Source of the DNA: Mycobacterium sp. ACS1612
Lineage (GTDB): Bacteria > Actinomycetota > Actinomycetes > Mycobacteriales > Mycobacteriaceae
Length of the DNA: 64,000 nucleotides
Assembly: GCF_001667505.1 (NCBI RefSeq)
Contig: NZ_LZHZ01000037.1
Location: forward strand, 184,217-248,216
Direction of reading: 5' to 3'
The translations under genes and the position numbers were made by a program. Under the pieces are notes generated by a model. It made no database searches, was not told the DNA's origin, and saw only the letters and a list, made by a program, of their open reading frames with translations. This document shows, one piece after another, positions 52,995-60,746 of this stretch (position 1 is the first letter of the stretch; each line of letters opens with the position of its first letter).

Positions 52995-53045
52995 ACACAA
53001 ACGTTTGACGCAATCGTTTGTGTAACTTCCGTCAAACGTTTGTGT
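52995..53045. promoter_or_regulatory. Cluster of three palindromic LacI-type operator sites
   Basis: Two perfect CAAACGTTTG palindromes lie at 52998-53007 and 53033-53042. They sit within 15-base arms that are exact reverse complements of each other (ACACAAACGTTTGAC at 52995 and its mirror at 53031). A third, imperfect copy (CAATCGTTTG) is at 53011-53020. The central CG step is typical of LacI/GalR operators. The cluster lies between the catabolic operon (start 52912) and the LacI-family gene (start 53110), so it probably controls both. Confidence 0.8.
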
Positions 53046-53109
53046 AAAACGGTTGGAAACGCGCCAGGTCTTGTAGGGTGATGGCCATATCAGGGAGGAC
53101 AGTTAGCTG

Positions 53110-54129
53110 ATGGCGTCGCAACAGGGACCCATGACGCTGCGCAGAATCGCCGACGAGCTCGGGGTCAGCCCGTCGACGGTGTCCCGCGTGTTGGCCACGC
53201 CCGGCGGTGAGGCGTTGCGGTGGGGTTCGCCCGAGACCGTCGCCCGGATCCGCGCCTTCGCGAAAGAGCACGGGTACTCCCCCAACCCGCAGGCGTCCAG
53301 CCTGCGCACGCGGCGGTCGGGGTTGATAGGGGTGCTCGTCCCTCGGCTGCAGGACTACGTGCTGGCGACCATCTATGAAGGCATCGAGGAGGCCGCGTCA
53401 GAGGCCGGCCTGTCGACATTCGTCACCAACTCGCTCGACATCGACGAGAACCAGCGGGCGCGGACGCGGATGATGATCGATCGGCGCGTGGATGGCCTGA
53501 TCTACGGCGACGCGCACCTCGATCATCAATTTCTCGACCAGGTCTACGCGGAAGGCATCAAGTTCGCGCTGGTCTCCCGGACCGCGGGCGGCTATCCGTC
53601 GGCCACCTGCGACGACGAGAAGGGCGGCCGGCTCGTAGGGCAACATCTGGCGGACACCGGTCGGCGCGACGTCGCGGTGGTGGCCGGCCTGGAATTCGCA
53701 TCGACCGCACGTAACCGGACGAACGGCTGCCTTGCTGCGCTGGCGGAGAACGGGATTCACGTTCGGCCCGAGCGGGTGGTCTACACCGGCTTCGATCCCG
53801 CTGGTGGCCGCGCGGCCGCGGAGCAGATTCTGGCGCACGGTTCGGTGCCCGACGCGATCTTCGCCACCAATGACTTCGCGGCGATCGGGGCGTTCGGAGT
53901 GCTGCGCGACAAGGGAATTCGCGTACCCGACGATGTCGCGTTGGTCGGATACAACGACACCCCGCTGGCCGAAGGCGGCGCGGTTCCGCTCACCACCATC
54001 CGTTCCCCGATGCACGAGATGGGCCGGCAAGGCGTGCGGCTGCTGCTCGAAGTGCTGGCGGGCCGGCGCCCCGAATCTGTGCTCCTCTCCCCGGAATTGA
54101 TCATCCGTGGCAGCAGCATGGCTGCGTGA
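53110..54129 (+). CDS. LacI-family transcriptional regulator
   Basis: 339 aa. The N-terminal helix-turn-helix and hinge region is MTLRRIADELGVSPSTVSRV at residues 8-27. A periplasmic-binding-like effector domain follows (RRSGLIGVLVPRLQDYVLA; DAIFATNDFAAIGAFGVLRD; PDDVALVGYNDTPLAE). GGGAGGAC precedes the ATG. It is divergent from the amidase/imide operon with a triple palindromic operator between them, and is very likely its repressor and self-regulator. The inducer is presumably a pathway intermediate. Confidence 0.93.
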   Translation: MASQQGPMTLRRIADELGVSPSTVSRVLATPGGEALRWGSPETVARIRAFAKEHGYSPNPQASSLRTRRSGLIGVLVPRLQDYVLATIYEGIEEAASEAGLSTFVTNSLDIDENQRARTRMMIDRRVDGLIYGDAHLDHQFLDQVYAEGIKFALVSRTAGGYPSATCDDEKGGRLVGQHLADTGRRDVAVVAGLEFASTARNRTNGCLAALAENGIHVRPERVVYTGFDPAGGRAAAEQILAHGSVPDAIFATNDFAAIGAFGVLRDKGIRVPDDVALVGYNDTPLAEGGAVPLTTIRSPMHEMGRQGVRLLLEVLAGRRPESVLLSPELIIRGSSMAA

Positions 54130-54138
54130 CTCAGCGCC

Positions 54139-54183
54139 GCAGGTATTCACGAATTCCTGGCATGGGTTTCCGTGAGCCGCTGA
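54139..54183 (+). pseudogene. Possible 3' remnant of a BRCT-tail gene
   Basis: In the short gap after lacI, the frame ending at TGA 54181-54183 encodes EFLAWVSVSR. The DNA matches the 3' end of the helicase gene in this window (GAGTTCCTGGCCTGGGTGTCC) at 18 of 21 positions. A preceding GTATTCAC also matches. No upstream coding remains, so it looks like a leftover of a deleted or recombined gene. Confidence 0.35.
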
Positions 54184-54184
54184 C

Positions 54185-54787
54185 GTGACTGATACTCATG
54201 CGATGACAGTCGTCGACGCGGACTGCCCGTGGTCACCGCGTGAAGCCGAGTTGCTGGCGGTCACGCTCGAGCTGCTGCAGGAACACGGTTACGACCGGTT
54301 GGCCCTGGAGGCGGTGGCCACGAAGGCGCACGCCAGCAAGGCCACGCTTTACCGTCGGTGGCCGACGAAGGCCGAACTGGTGCTGGCCGCGTTCATCGAG
54401 GGCACTCGACAGGTCGCGGTCGACCCGGACACCGGCAGCCTGCGCGGCGATCTGCTGGCATTGGGCGAGCAGATCCTCGCTCACGTCGAACTTCATGCCG
54501 GCACCATCCGAGCGGTGCTCGTCGAGGTCTCCCGCAACGCCGAACTCGAGACCGTCATGCAGGAGCAGTTCCTGGTCCAGAAGGAAGCGTTGATGGGTGG
54601 CGTGCTCGCGCGGGCCGTCGAGCGTGGAGAGATCGAGACTTCGGCGATCACCGACGATTTGTGGGATGTGCTGCCCGGCTACCTCATCTATCGCTCCGTG
54701 TTGACCGGGCGGAACGCATCCAAGGACACCGTGCGCGTGCTCGTGGACAACGTCCTCATCCCCGGTCTCACTCGCCACAACACGTGA
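54185..54787 (+). CDS. TetR-family regulator
   Basis: 200 aa. The N-terminal HTH spans about residues 22-66, with ALEAVATKAHASKATLYRRW. The C-terminal helical ligand domain is of the TetR_C type. It starts at GTG 54185; an ATG at 54203 is possible. It lies directly upstream of mmpS-mmpL on the same strand, 109 bases before mmpS. That placement is the usual one for local repressors of MmpL exporters. Confidence 0.88.
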   Translation: MTDTHAMTVVDADCPWSPREAELLAVTLELLQEHGYDRLALEAVATKAHASKATLYRRWPTKAELVLAAFIEGTRQVAVDPDTGSLRGDLLALGEQILAHVELHAGTIRAVLVEVSRNAELETVMQEQFLVQKEALMGGVLARAVERGEIETSAITDDLWDVLPGYLIYRSVLTGRNASKDTVRVLVDNVLIPGLTRHNT

Positions 54788-54896
54788 CGTCTGGGTTGTG
54801 TGGTCCGGTCCCGTACCGTACTGTCAATCAGGTTGATATCCAGCAAGCGATGAGCCATGCTTCGTTGACATGCCATAACGCCTGAAAGGGTCACGG

Positions 54897-55343
54897 ATGC
54901 CGCGGTTTTCGATCGGAAGCCGAGTGCTGCGGCATTGGATGCTTGTGGTGGCGGTGTTCGTGGTCGCGTTAGCGGGGTTCGCGGTGTATCGGCTCAACGG
55001 CATTTTCGGCTCCAAGGACGTCACCTCGACCCCGAGCGGGGCGGCCAACGAGATCCATCCGTTCAACCCGAAGCATGTGGTGATGGAGGTGTTCGGGCCG
55101 CCGGGCACGGTGGCGACCATCACCTACACCGATGTCAACGCCCAGCCACAGCGGGTCGACAGTGCGACGCTGCCGTGGACCTACGACACGACCACCACCC
55201 AGCCGGCCGTTTTCGTCAACGTCTCCGCCCAGGGCGACAGTGACTCGCTGGGCTGCCGGATCAAGATCGACGACGTGGTCAAGGACGAGAGAACGGTCAA
55301 CGCGTTGAACGCCTTCACCTACTGCTTGGACAAGTCCGGATGA
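54897..55343 (+). CDS. MmpS-family membrane accessory protein
   Basis: 148 aa. One N-terminal transmembrane helix (MLVVAVFVVALAGFAVYRLNG) is followed by a periplasmic beta-sandwich with two conserved Cys (SLGCRIKID and TYCLDKSG). MmpS proteins assist the paired MmpL transporter in exporting lipids or siderophores. GAAAGGG precedes ATG 54897. The stop overlaps the mmpL start (ATGA). Confidence 0.93.
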   Translation: MPRFSIGSRVLRHWMLVVAVFVVALAGFAVYRLNGIFGSKDVTSTPSGAANEIHPFNPKHVVMEVFGPPGTVATITYTDVNAQPQRVDSATLPWTYDTTTTQPAVFVNVSAQGDSDSLGCRIKIDDVVKDERTVNALNAFTYCLDKSG

Positions 55344-58165
55344 GCCAGCATCTGGCCAGATGGGTGCGCTGGCTGTGCGTGCCGATCGTGGTGTTCTGGC
55401 TGGCGGTGGCGGCCGTCACGAATGTGTTCGTGCCGCAGCTGGAGAAGGTCGGCGAAGAGCACAACGTGGCGTTGAGCTCGCCGAGTTCGCCGTCGCTGCA
55501 GGCGTTTCAGCGCATCGGCAAGGTATTCCACGAGTTCGACTCCGACAGCGCGGCAATGGTGGTTCTCGAAGGTGACCAGCCGTTGGGCGCCGAGGCCCAC
55601 CGCTACTACGACGAGTTGGTCAAGCGGTTCAACGCCGACACAAAGCATGTCCAGCATGTGCAGGATTTCTGGGGCGATCCGCTGACCGCGGCGGGCTCGC
55701 AGAGCCCGGACGGTAAAGCCGCCTACGTGCAGGTGTTCCTGGCGGGCAATCAGGGTGAGGCGCTGTCGCTGGAGTCGGTCGACGCGCTGCGCGACATCAT
55801 CGCCAAAACGCCTGCACCACCGGGCATTCACGCCTACGTCGCCGGCTCGGCCGCGCAAATCGCCGACCAATTCGAGGTGGGCAACGAGAGCACCACGTTC
55901 GTGACGATCCTGACCGTCGCGGTGATCGCGGCGATGCTGCTGATCGTCTACCGCTCCCCGGTGACGATGGTCCTGGCGCTGCTCACGGTGCTGGTCGAGA
56001 TGTCGGCGGCGCGGGGGATCGTGTCGTTCCTGGCCAACGTGGGACTCATTGGGCTGTCGACGTATTCGACCAACATCCTGACCCTGCTGGTGATCGCGGC
56101 GGGCACCGACTACGTCATCTTCCTGCTCGGCCGGTACCACGAGAGACGCAACGACGGCCTCGACAAGACGGCGTCGTTCTACGACATGTATCGCGGAACG
56201 TCGCACGTGATCCTGGGGTCGGGGTTGACGATCGCGGGTGCGGTGGCGTGCCTGTACTTCACCCGGTTGCCGTACTTCCAGAGCCTGGGCATCCCGGCGG
56301 CGATCGGTGTGCTGATCGCGTTGGCGGCGTCACTGACGTTGGCGCCCGCCGTGTTGGTGATCGGCAGCCGGTTCGGGCTCTTGGAGCCGAAACGCAAGAC
56401 GGCCAAACGGGGTTGGCGGCGGATCGGGACCGCGATCGTGCGGTGGCCGGGGCCGATCCTGATCGCGACGATGGCGTTGGCGTTCATCGGGTTGGCCGCG
56501 CTGTCGGGTTACAAGGTCAGCTACGACGTGAGCCCCTATATGCCGGCCAGTGCGCCGTCGAATGTGGGGTATGCGGCCGCCGAGCGGCACTTCTCCAAGG
56601 CGCGGTTGAATCCGGAACTGTTGATGATCGAGGCCGACCACGATCTGCGTAATCCGACCGACATGATTTTATTGGAGCGGGTGGCCAAGGCGGTGTTTCA
56701 CACCGACGGCATCGCCCAGGTGCAGTCGATCACCCGACCGTTGGGCACGCCGCTGGACAACACCTCGATCCCGTTCCAGCTCAGCGCCAACAGCGCCGCA
56801 CAGATCAACAACCTGCCGTTCCAACAGGATCGGGCCTCCGACCTGCTGCGGCAGGTTCAGGTCATCAACGACTCGATCGACGTGCTGCGCCAGCAGTACG
56901 CGTTGCAGCAGCAGTCCAGCGCGATCACCCACGAGCAGAGTCAGGCGTTTCAGGACACGGTGACCACGGCGCAGAATCTGCGCGACAAGATCGCCAATTT
57001 CGACGATTTCTTCCGCCCGCTGCGGAACTACTTCTATTGGGAGCCGCACTGTTTCGACATCCCGGCGTGTTGGGCGTTGCGGTCGTTGTTCGATGCGCTC
57101 GATGGCATCAACGAGTTGACCGATCAGCTGGCCAACGTCTCGGGCAGCATCGCCAAGCTCGATGCGTTGCAGCCGAAGTTGTTGGCGTTGATTCCGCCGC
57201 AGATCGCCAACCAGGAGACCAACCGCGATCTGACGATGACCAACCATGCGACCACGTCGGGGATCTACGACCAGACCGCCAAGGCGTTGGAGAACTCGAC
57301 GCAGTTGGGGGCGGCCTATAACGCGTCGAAGACTGATGATTCGTTCTATCTGCCGCCGGAGGCGTTCAGTAACCCGGAGTTCCTGCGCGGGCTCAAGCTG
57401 TTCTTGTCGCCGGACGGCAAGGCGGCGCGGATGATCATCACCCATGACGTGGATCCTGCGACGCCGGAGGGCATTTCGCACATCGATGCGATCCGGCATT
57501 CGGCGGCCGAGGCGGTCAAGGGGACACCGTTGGCGGGGTCGAAGATCTATATCGGCGGGACGGCGTCGACGTACAAGGACATCGCCGAGATGGCGCACTA
57601 CGACCTGATGATCGCGGGCATCGCGTCGTTGAGTTTGATCCTGCTGATCATGTTGTTCATCACCAGAAGCCTGGTGGCGGCGTTGGTGATCGTCGGCACG
57701 GTGGCGTTGTCACTGGGGGCGTCGTTCGGTGTATCGGTGTTGGTGTGGCAGCACCTGTTGGGTGTCGACTTGTACTGGGTGATTCTGCCGTTGGCGGTGA
57801 TCCTGCTACTGGCGGTTGGCTCGGATTACAACTTGTTGCTGGTGTCTCGGTTCAAAGAGGAGATCCATGCGGGCATCAACACGGGCATCATCCGGTCGAT
57901 GGCGGGCAGCGGGTCGGTGGTGACGGCGGCAGGCCTGGTGTTCGCCTTCACGATGGCGTCGTTCATTTTCAGCGACCTGCGGGTGCTGGGGCAGATCGGG
58001 ACGACGATCGCGTTGGGTCTGATGTTCGACACCCTGATCGTGCGGTCGTTCATGACGCCGTCGATCGCCGCGCTGCTGGGTCGGTGGTTCTGGTGGCCGG
58101 TGCGGGTGCGGCAGCGGCCGATTCCGCAGAGGTTCGGCGAGGACCGACAGCTTGCGCTGTTCTAG
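55340..58165 (+). CDS. MmpL-family RND exporter
   Basis: 941 aa, with two large periplasmic loops and about 12 transmembrane helices. The proton-relay Asp-Tyr pairs are AAGTDYVIFLLGRYHE (helix 4 region) and LLAVGSDYNLLLVSRFKEE (helix 10 region). The second periplasmic domain is long and helix-rich (Gln-rich AINQ-like coiled segment around residues 510-560), as in MmpL4/5-type exporters. The substrate could be a lipid, siderophore or drug, and is not predictable beyond family. It is coupled to mmpS and probably under the adjacent TetR. Confidence 0.95.
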   Translation: MSQHLARWVRWLCVPIVVFWLAVAAVTNVFVPQLEKVGEEHNVALSSPSSPSLQAFQRIGKVFHEFDSDSAAMVVLEGDQPLGAEAHRYYDELVKRFNADTKHVQHVQDFWGDPLTAAGSQSPDGKAAYVQVFLAGNQGEALSLESVDALRDIIAKTPAPPGIHAYVAGSAAQIADQFEVGNESTTFVTILTVAVIAAMLLIVYRSPVTMVLALLTVLVEMSAARGIVSFLANVGLIGLSTYSTNILTLLVIAAGTDYVIFLLGRYHERRNDGLDKTASFYDMYRGTSHVILGSGLTIAGAVACLYFTRLPYFQSLGIPAAIGVLIALAASLTLAPAVLVIGSRFGLLEPKRKTAKRGWRRIGTAIVRWPGPILIATMALAFIGLAALSGYKVSYDVSPYMPASAPSNVGYAAAERHFSKARLNPELLMIEADHDLRNPTDMILLERVAKAVFHTDGIAQVQSITRPLGTPLDNTSIPFQLSANSAAQINNLPFQQDRASDLLRQVQVINDSIDVLRQQYALQQQSSAITHEQSQAFQDTVTTAQNLRDKIANFDDFFRPLRNYFYWEPHCFDIPACWALRSLFDALDGINELTDQLANVSGSIAKLDALQPKLLALIPPQIANQETNRDLTMTNHATTSGIYDQTAKALENSTQLGAAYNASKTDDSFYLPPEAFSNPEFLRGLKLFLSPDGKAARMIITHDVDPATPEGISHIDAIRHSAAEAVKGTPLAGSKIYIGGTASTYKDIAEMAHYDLMIAGIASLSLILLIMLFITRSLVAALVIVGTVALSLGASFGVSVLVWQHLLGVDLYWVILPLAVILLLAVGSDYNLLLVSRFKEEIHAGINTGIIRSMAGSGSVVTAAGLVFAFTMASFIFSDLRVLGQIGTTIALGLMFDTLIVRSFMTPSIAALLGRWFWWPVRVRQRPIPQRFGEDRQLALF

Positions 58166-58192
58166 ATTCGGCGGCGCGGGTATTCGGTCGGC

Positions 58193-58333
58193 ATGAGCAA
58201 GGAAACTGATAGGCAGAACGAGGACTCGGCGAAGGTCGATCCGCCGCCCGGACCGGCCGATCACGGCCGCGAGGGCGGGATGGCGACCCGGGAGAATGCG
58301 CCCGAACTGACCGAGCCTGACCGCGGGGATTAG
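58193..58333 (+). CDS. Small hydrophilic protein, 46 aa
   Basis: A short ORF from ATG 58193 to TAG 58333 encoding MSKETDRQNEDSAKVDPPPG and a further acidic, Gly/Pro-rich stretch ending EPDRGD. It is strongly charged and probably disordered. The stop codon is embedded in the ribosome site (TAGGAGA) of the next gene, so it is likely the first gene of the immunity cluster. No family is recognised. Confidence 0.45.
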   Translation: MSKETDRQNEDSAKVDPPPGPADHGREGGMATRENAPELTEPDRGD

Positions 58334-58346
58334 GAGATAGCGCGGC

Positions 58347-58772
58347 TTGCCGGATATCTCCTTATACCTCGATCTGATCGATCGCTTCATCGGGCGGGAG
58401 ATCTCCGCATCGGAGTTCGAGAAGTCGTTCCTGCACGCGATGAAGTCCGAAACACGGATACTCGGCGATCCGGTCTACCCGATCCTCCGAGACCTCGTCA
58501 ATGAGCTCAGCTGGCTTAAAGGGTCCAGTTACCTCATCATCGTAGACTCTGCGCAACACCTCCTGACCGAGTCACCAGAGGACTTCCCGCTGCTGCTCCA
58601 AATACTCGACACTCACGCTGAATGGCGGGCCATAACAACGGATTTCGGTGAACGAGGTAGGTTCCCGATCGCCTTTCAGACGGTCTTTGCGTGCCAACCC
58701 GAAGCGGTCGAAGGATTCAAGAAGCGGCTGACCGACGCCAACGCGTCTTTCACAGTCTTACACGGTGATTAA
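58347..58772 (+). CDS. Chimeric immunity protein: colicin-D-immunity-like N-terminus, barstar-like C-terminus
   Basis: 141 aa starting at TTG 58347 behind AGGAGA. Residues 1-52 (LYLDLIDRFIGREISASEFE and so on) resemble the bacterial self-protective colicin-type immunity family. From residue 53 (ELSWLKGSSYLIIVDSAQHL) it follows the C-terminal half of barstar to the end. The barstar helix that binds barnase (Asp35, Trp38, Asp39) is therefore missing. The switch point coincides with a 14-base identity to the next gene (GAGCTCAGCTGGCT at 58503 and 59021), which suggests recombination between immunity genes. No toxin gene is adjacent. Confidence 0.65.
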   Translation: MPDISLYLDLIDRFIGREISASEFEKSFLHAMKSETRILGDPVYPILRDLVNELSWLKGSSYLIIVDSAQHLLTESPEDFPLLLQILDTHAEWRAITTDFGERGRFPIAFQTVFACQPEAVEGFKKRLTDANASFTVLHGD

Positions 58773-58783
58773 GGAGAGGCCGT

Positions 58784-59155
58784 TTGAATGAGCAGCTGTT
58801 CAATCCCGACGGTCCGGCAATCTCCGTCCTCGCCGCGACCCCGTCCACGTTAGCGGACCATCTCATGGCGTGGATGCCAGCACATCCCGAATGGGACATT
58901 CTCCGCGTCCGCGGCACCAAATCGTCCAATAAGAAGGAGTTCTTCGACGAAGTGGGTGCCGCGGTGCAGTTCCCCTACTACTTCGGCGAGAACTGGGATG
59001 CATCGTGGGACTGCATCACCGAGCTCAGCTGGCTCAAGGGGTCAAGCTTTCTCATCGTCTTCGATTCGGCGGAATACCTACTCACACAGTCGAACCAGGA
59101 TTTCGAGATCCTGCTCAGAATGCTCGACGACGCTAGCAGCCTGTGGCACGAGTGA
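58784..59155 (+). CDS. Barstar-family RNase inhibitor, truncated by frameshift
   Basis: 123 aa from TTG 58784 with AAGGAGAGG upstream. Barstar-like core: YYFGENWDASWDCITELSWL keeps the two Asp and the Trp that contact barnase. Reading stops at TGA 59153-59155 after SSLWHE. The missing tail is present in another frame starting at 59152 and ending at 59256 (next entry), so one base has probably been lost. Barstars neutralise barnase-type RNases. No toxin is encoded nearby, so this is an orphan and possibly decaying immunity gene. Confidence 0.75.
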   Translation: MNEQLFNPDGPAISVLAATPSTLADHLMAWMPAHPEWDILRVRGTKSSNKKEFFDEVGAAVQFPYYFGENWDASWDCITELSWLKGSSFLIVFDSAEYLLTQSNQDFEILLRMLDDASSLWHE

Positions 59156-59256
59156 CTGCGGACATGAGGGACCAACCGGTCGTTTCCCAATCCGTACTGG
59201 CATGCGATCCGCATATTGTCGATGCGCTGACGAAGAGGTTGCGCGCTTTGAAGTGA
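59152..59256 (+). pseudogene. Detached C-terminal tail of the barstar gene
   Basis: The frame from 59152 to TGA 59254-59256 encodes VTADMRDQPVVSQSV, then LACDPHIVDALTKRLRALK, the normal end of a barstar-family protein. It directly continues the preceding gene after a -1 shift near 59150. Either a real frameshift mutation or a sequencing error separates the two parts. Confidence 0.6.
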
Positions 59257-59260
59257 TGAT

Positions 59261-59647
59261 TCAGCCCGCGCGCGACGCGTTCGCCGCCTTGACTTTGAGA
59301 ACCTTGTCGAGATAGTCGGCGACTGCGTCTCGGTTGCGGGTCAGGAACTCGATACGTTCGGTCAGCCGGGCTTGTTCGCGTCGCAGCGTGGTGATCATGT
59401 CCGGTGTCACGTCCGGAACGTAGATGGTCTGCGGCTGATCCAGGCACGGCAGCAGCTGCTGGATGATGCGCGTCGGCAGGCCGGCGTCGAGCAGTCCCTT
59501 GATCTGCAGCACCACATCGACGGTCGGCTCGCGGTACTCCCGGTATCCGTTGTCGCCGCGGCTGGGCGTGAGCAGTCCCTGCTCCTCGTAGTAGCGCAGC
59601 AGGCGGCGGGAGACGCCGGTGCGCTCAGCAAGTTCGCCGATTTTCAT
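59261..59647 (-). CDS. MerR-family transcriptional regulator
   Basis: 128 aa. The N-terminal winged HTH is MKIGELAERTGVSRRLLRYY, then EEQGLLTPSRGDNGYREY. A long coiled-coil dimerisation helix at the C-terminus contains TTLRREQARLTERIEFLTRN. It has no Cys cluster for metal sensing (a single Cys in LLPCLDQ), so an organic ligand or redox signal is more likely than a metal. It is divergent from the LLM oxidoreductase with a perfect 22-base dyad between them. Confidence 0.92.
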   Translation of the reverse strand: MKIGELAERTGVSRRLLRYYEEQGLLTPSRGDNGYREYREPTVDVVLQIKGLLDAGLPTRIIQQLLPCLDQPQTIYVPDVTPDMITTLRREQARLTERIEFLTRNRDAVADYLDKVLKVKAANASRAG

Positions 59648-59666
59648 GTGCTCAAGGTTACATTTG

Positions 59667-59688
59667 ACCTTCACATCAATGTGAAGGT
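59667..59688. promoter_or_regulatory. MerR-type operator/divergent promoter dyad
   Basis: Perfect inverted repeat ACCTTCACAT / ATGTGAAGGT with a 2-base centre. TTGACC (plus) and TTGAAC (minus) could be the -35 boxes, each 19 bases from a possible -10 (TCAACA, TCAAAT). The over-long spacer spanned by the dyad is the MerR arrangement. It probably controls both the merR gene and the oxidoreductase. Confidence 0.75.
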
Positions 59689-59702
59689 TCAACACTCGAT
59701 GC

Positions 59703-60638
59703 GTGGACATGAAACTCGGACTGCGCCTGCCCCAGCGACTAGGCGTCAACCTGCAACACGACATCATCGAGGCAGCCATGACGGCCGAAGATGCCGGATA
59801 CGCCAGCTTGTGGACATATGAGCGGCTGCTTTTCCCCGACAATCCCGTCGAAGGTTACGGTGGCACGGACCTCGCGTGGCCGGAGACCCAGCGACAGGCC
59901 GCCGATCCGCTGGCAGTCCTCACTGCGGCGGCGGTTTCGACCGAAGAGGTGCGCCTCGGCGTTGCCGTTCTGGTTGCAGCACTGCATACGCCCGTGCATC
60001 TGGCGAAGGAACTGGCCACGATCGATCAGATCAGCGGCGGCCGCGTGATTGCCGGACTCGGCACCGGCTGGTCCACCGACGAATTCCGGGCGGCGGGCGC
60101 CACCCGAGCCGATCGCGGGCGCCTCCTCGACGAGACGCTCGATGTGTTCGATGCGATGTGGGGACCGGACCCGGTGACGTTCCGCAGTCCTCGCGTCGTC
60201 GTCGACAACGCCTCAGTCCTGCCGAAGCCGGTCACAAGGGTCCCCGTGATGCTGGGCGGCGTCGGTTCGAAAGTCATGCAGCGCATCGCCAAACGTGCGG
60301 ACGGCTGGCTGCCGGTGATGCTCCAGTCAGGACCGGCCGGAGCCGCAGAGCTCCGCAAAAGCTGGGGCCGCATCAGGGAATTGGCGTCCGAACACGGCCG
60401 AGACCCAAGCACTATGGAGATGATCGTGGTCGGAAATGTCACCTTCACCGAGCGTCCGACAGGTCCAGACCGCACCGCGTTCGTCGGCACTCTCGACCAA
60501 ATCGTCGACGACATCCACACGGCCGCCGAAGCCGGCGCAGACGAGCTCATCATCGACCTGAATCTGCAGGACTGGTTCACCAGCACGCAGCAGATGCTCG
60601 AGACGGCGGTGGAGATCCGCCAGCGGGCCGCTGCTTGA
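59703..60638 (+). CDS. LLM-class flavin/F420-dependent oxidoreductase
   Basis: 311 aa, luciferase-like TIM barrel. It has MKLGLRLPQRLG at the start, AEDAGYASLWTYERLLFP, AVLVAALHTPVHLAKELATI, GGRVIAGLGTGWSTDEF and VPVMLGGVGSKVMQRIAKRA. The family uses FMN or F420 and no oxygen-specific residue is decisive. It starts at GTG 59703, or ATG 59709. Control by the adjacent MerR regulator suggests a response to a toxic or redox-active compound. Confidence 0.88.
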   Translation: MDMKLGLRLPQRLGVNLQHDIIEAAMTAEDAGYASLWTYERLLFPDNPVEGYGGTDLAWPETQRQAADPLAVLTAAAVSTEEVRLGVAVLVAALHTPVHLAKELATIDQISGGRVIAGLGTGWSTDEFRAAGATRADRGRLLDETLDVFDAMWGPDPVTFRSPRVVVDNASVLPKPVTRVPVMLGGVGSKVMQRIAKRADGWLPVMLQSGPAGAAELRKSWGRIRELASEHGRDPSTMEMIVVGNVTFTERPTGPDRTAFVGTLDQIVDDIHTAAEAGADELIIDLNLQDWFTSTQQMLETAVEIRQRAAA

Positions 60639-60746
60639 CCTCTGCCTCTGCCGAAGCCCCGCGTCCGGCAGTTGAGGAAGGCAGAGCGATCGACTGTGGG
60701 TAACTGTCGGGCCCCACCGTCAGTGAGCAGTAATGTCGGCCCCGGC

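Noticed and set aside
54788..54896. TetR operator in front of mmpS
   Set aside because: I see only weak half-symmetries (for example TCAA-x5-TTGA), not a convincing palindrome.
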